A stretch of 6,480 nt of DNA from the NCBI GenBank assembly GCA_900316925.1, contig ONEU01000197.1:1-6480 (forward strand), given 5' to 3'. Made by a program: the position numbers and the translations under genes. The stretch is from an uncultured Eubacteriales bacterium (GTDB taxonomy: Bacteria; Bacillota; Clostridia; Oscillospirales; Acutalibacteraceae). The notes beneath the pieces are model-generated. The model ran no database searches and was not told the origin of the DNA. It saw only the letters and a list, made by a program, of their open reading frames with translations. Positions 6,463-6,480 of this stretch are shown here, piece after piece (the first letter of the stretch is position 1; the number at the start of each line of letters is the position of its first letter).

Positions 6463-6480
6463 AATCCCGTCCCCGCCCAA

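Overview
The window looks like chromosomal DNA from a Gram-positive gut-type anaerobe of the Bacillota, most likely a Ruminococcus-like member of the Oscillospiraceae. This is an inference. It rests on strong AGGAGG-type ribosome binding sites, sigma-A-type promoters, a secreted protein with a Glu/Ser/Lys-repeat linker, a flavin reductase of a type common in that order, and AT-rich gaps between GC-richer genes. No rRNA, tRNA, insertion sequence, phage gene or CRISPR array is visible.

Layout. Three genes lie on the minus strand and one on the plus strand. (1) Positions 616 to 1 hold the 5' part of a secreted protein: signal peptide, a beta-rich module with a GSFNGW motif resembling starch/glycogen-binding (CBM48/E-set) domains, and a repeat linker that runs off the window edge. 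It has its own strong promoter. (2) An AT-rich gap of about 436 bases (617-1052) carries that promoter, an 18-bp palindrome and, next to the following gene, a 48-nt hairpin. (3) Positions 3164 to 1053 hold a 703-residue c-di-GMP protein: PAS-like region, degenerate GGDEF, apparently intact EAL, and a C-terminal PAS-like region. (4) A GC-richer gap (3165-3490) contains its promoter. (5) Positions 5758 to 3491 hold a SulP/SLC26-family anion transporter with a STAS domain and an unusual charged C-terminal tail of nearly 200 residues. (6) A compact divergent promoter region (5759-5895) separates it from (7), a flavodoxin-fold NAD(P)H-dependent oxidoreductase at 5896-6462.

How the genes relate. 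The gaps, separate promoters and different gene types suggest independent transcription units rather than one operon. The c-di-GMP enzyme is probably a phosphodiesterase that lowers c-di-GMP in response to a sensed signal, but nothing in the sequence ties it to a neighbour. The SulP and flavin reductase genes share a back-to-back promoter region and could be co-regulated. I see no clearly new multi-gene system. The most unusual items are the SulP C-terminal tail, the long hairpin after the EAL gene, and the edge-truncated secreted protein with its distinct codon use.
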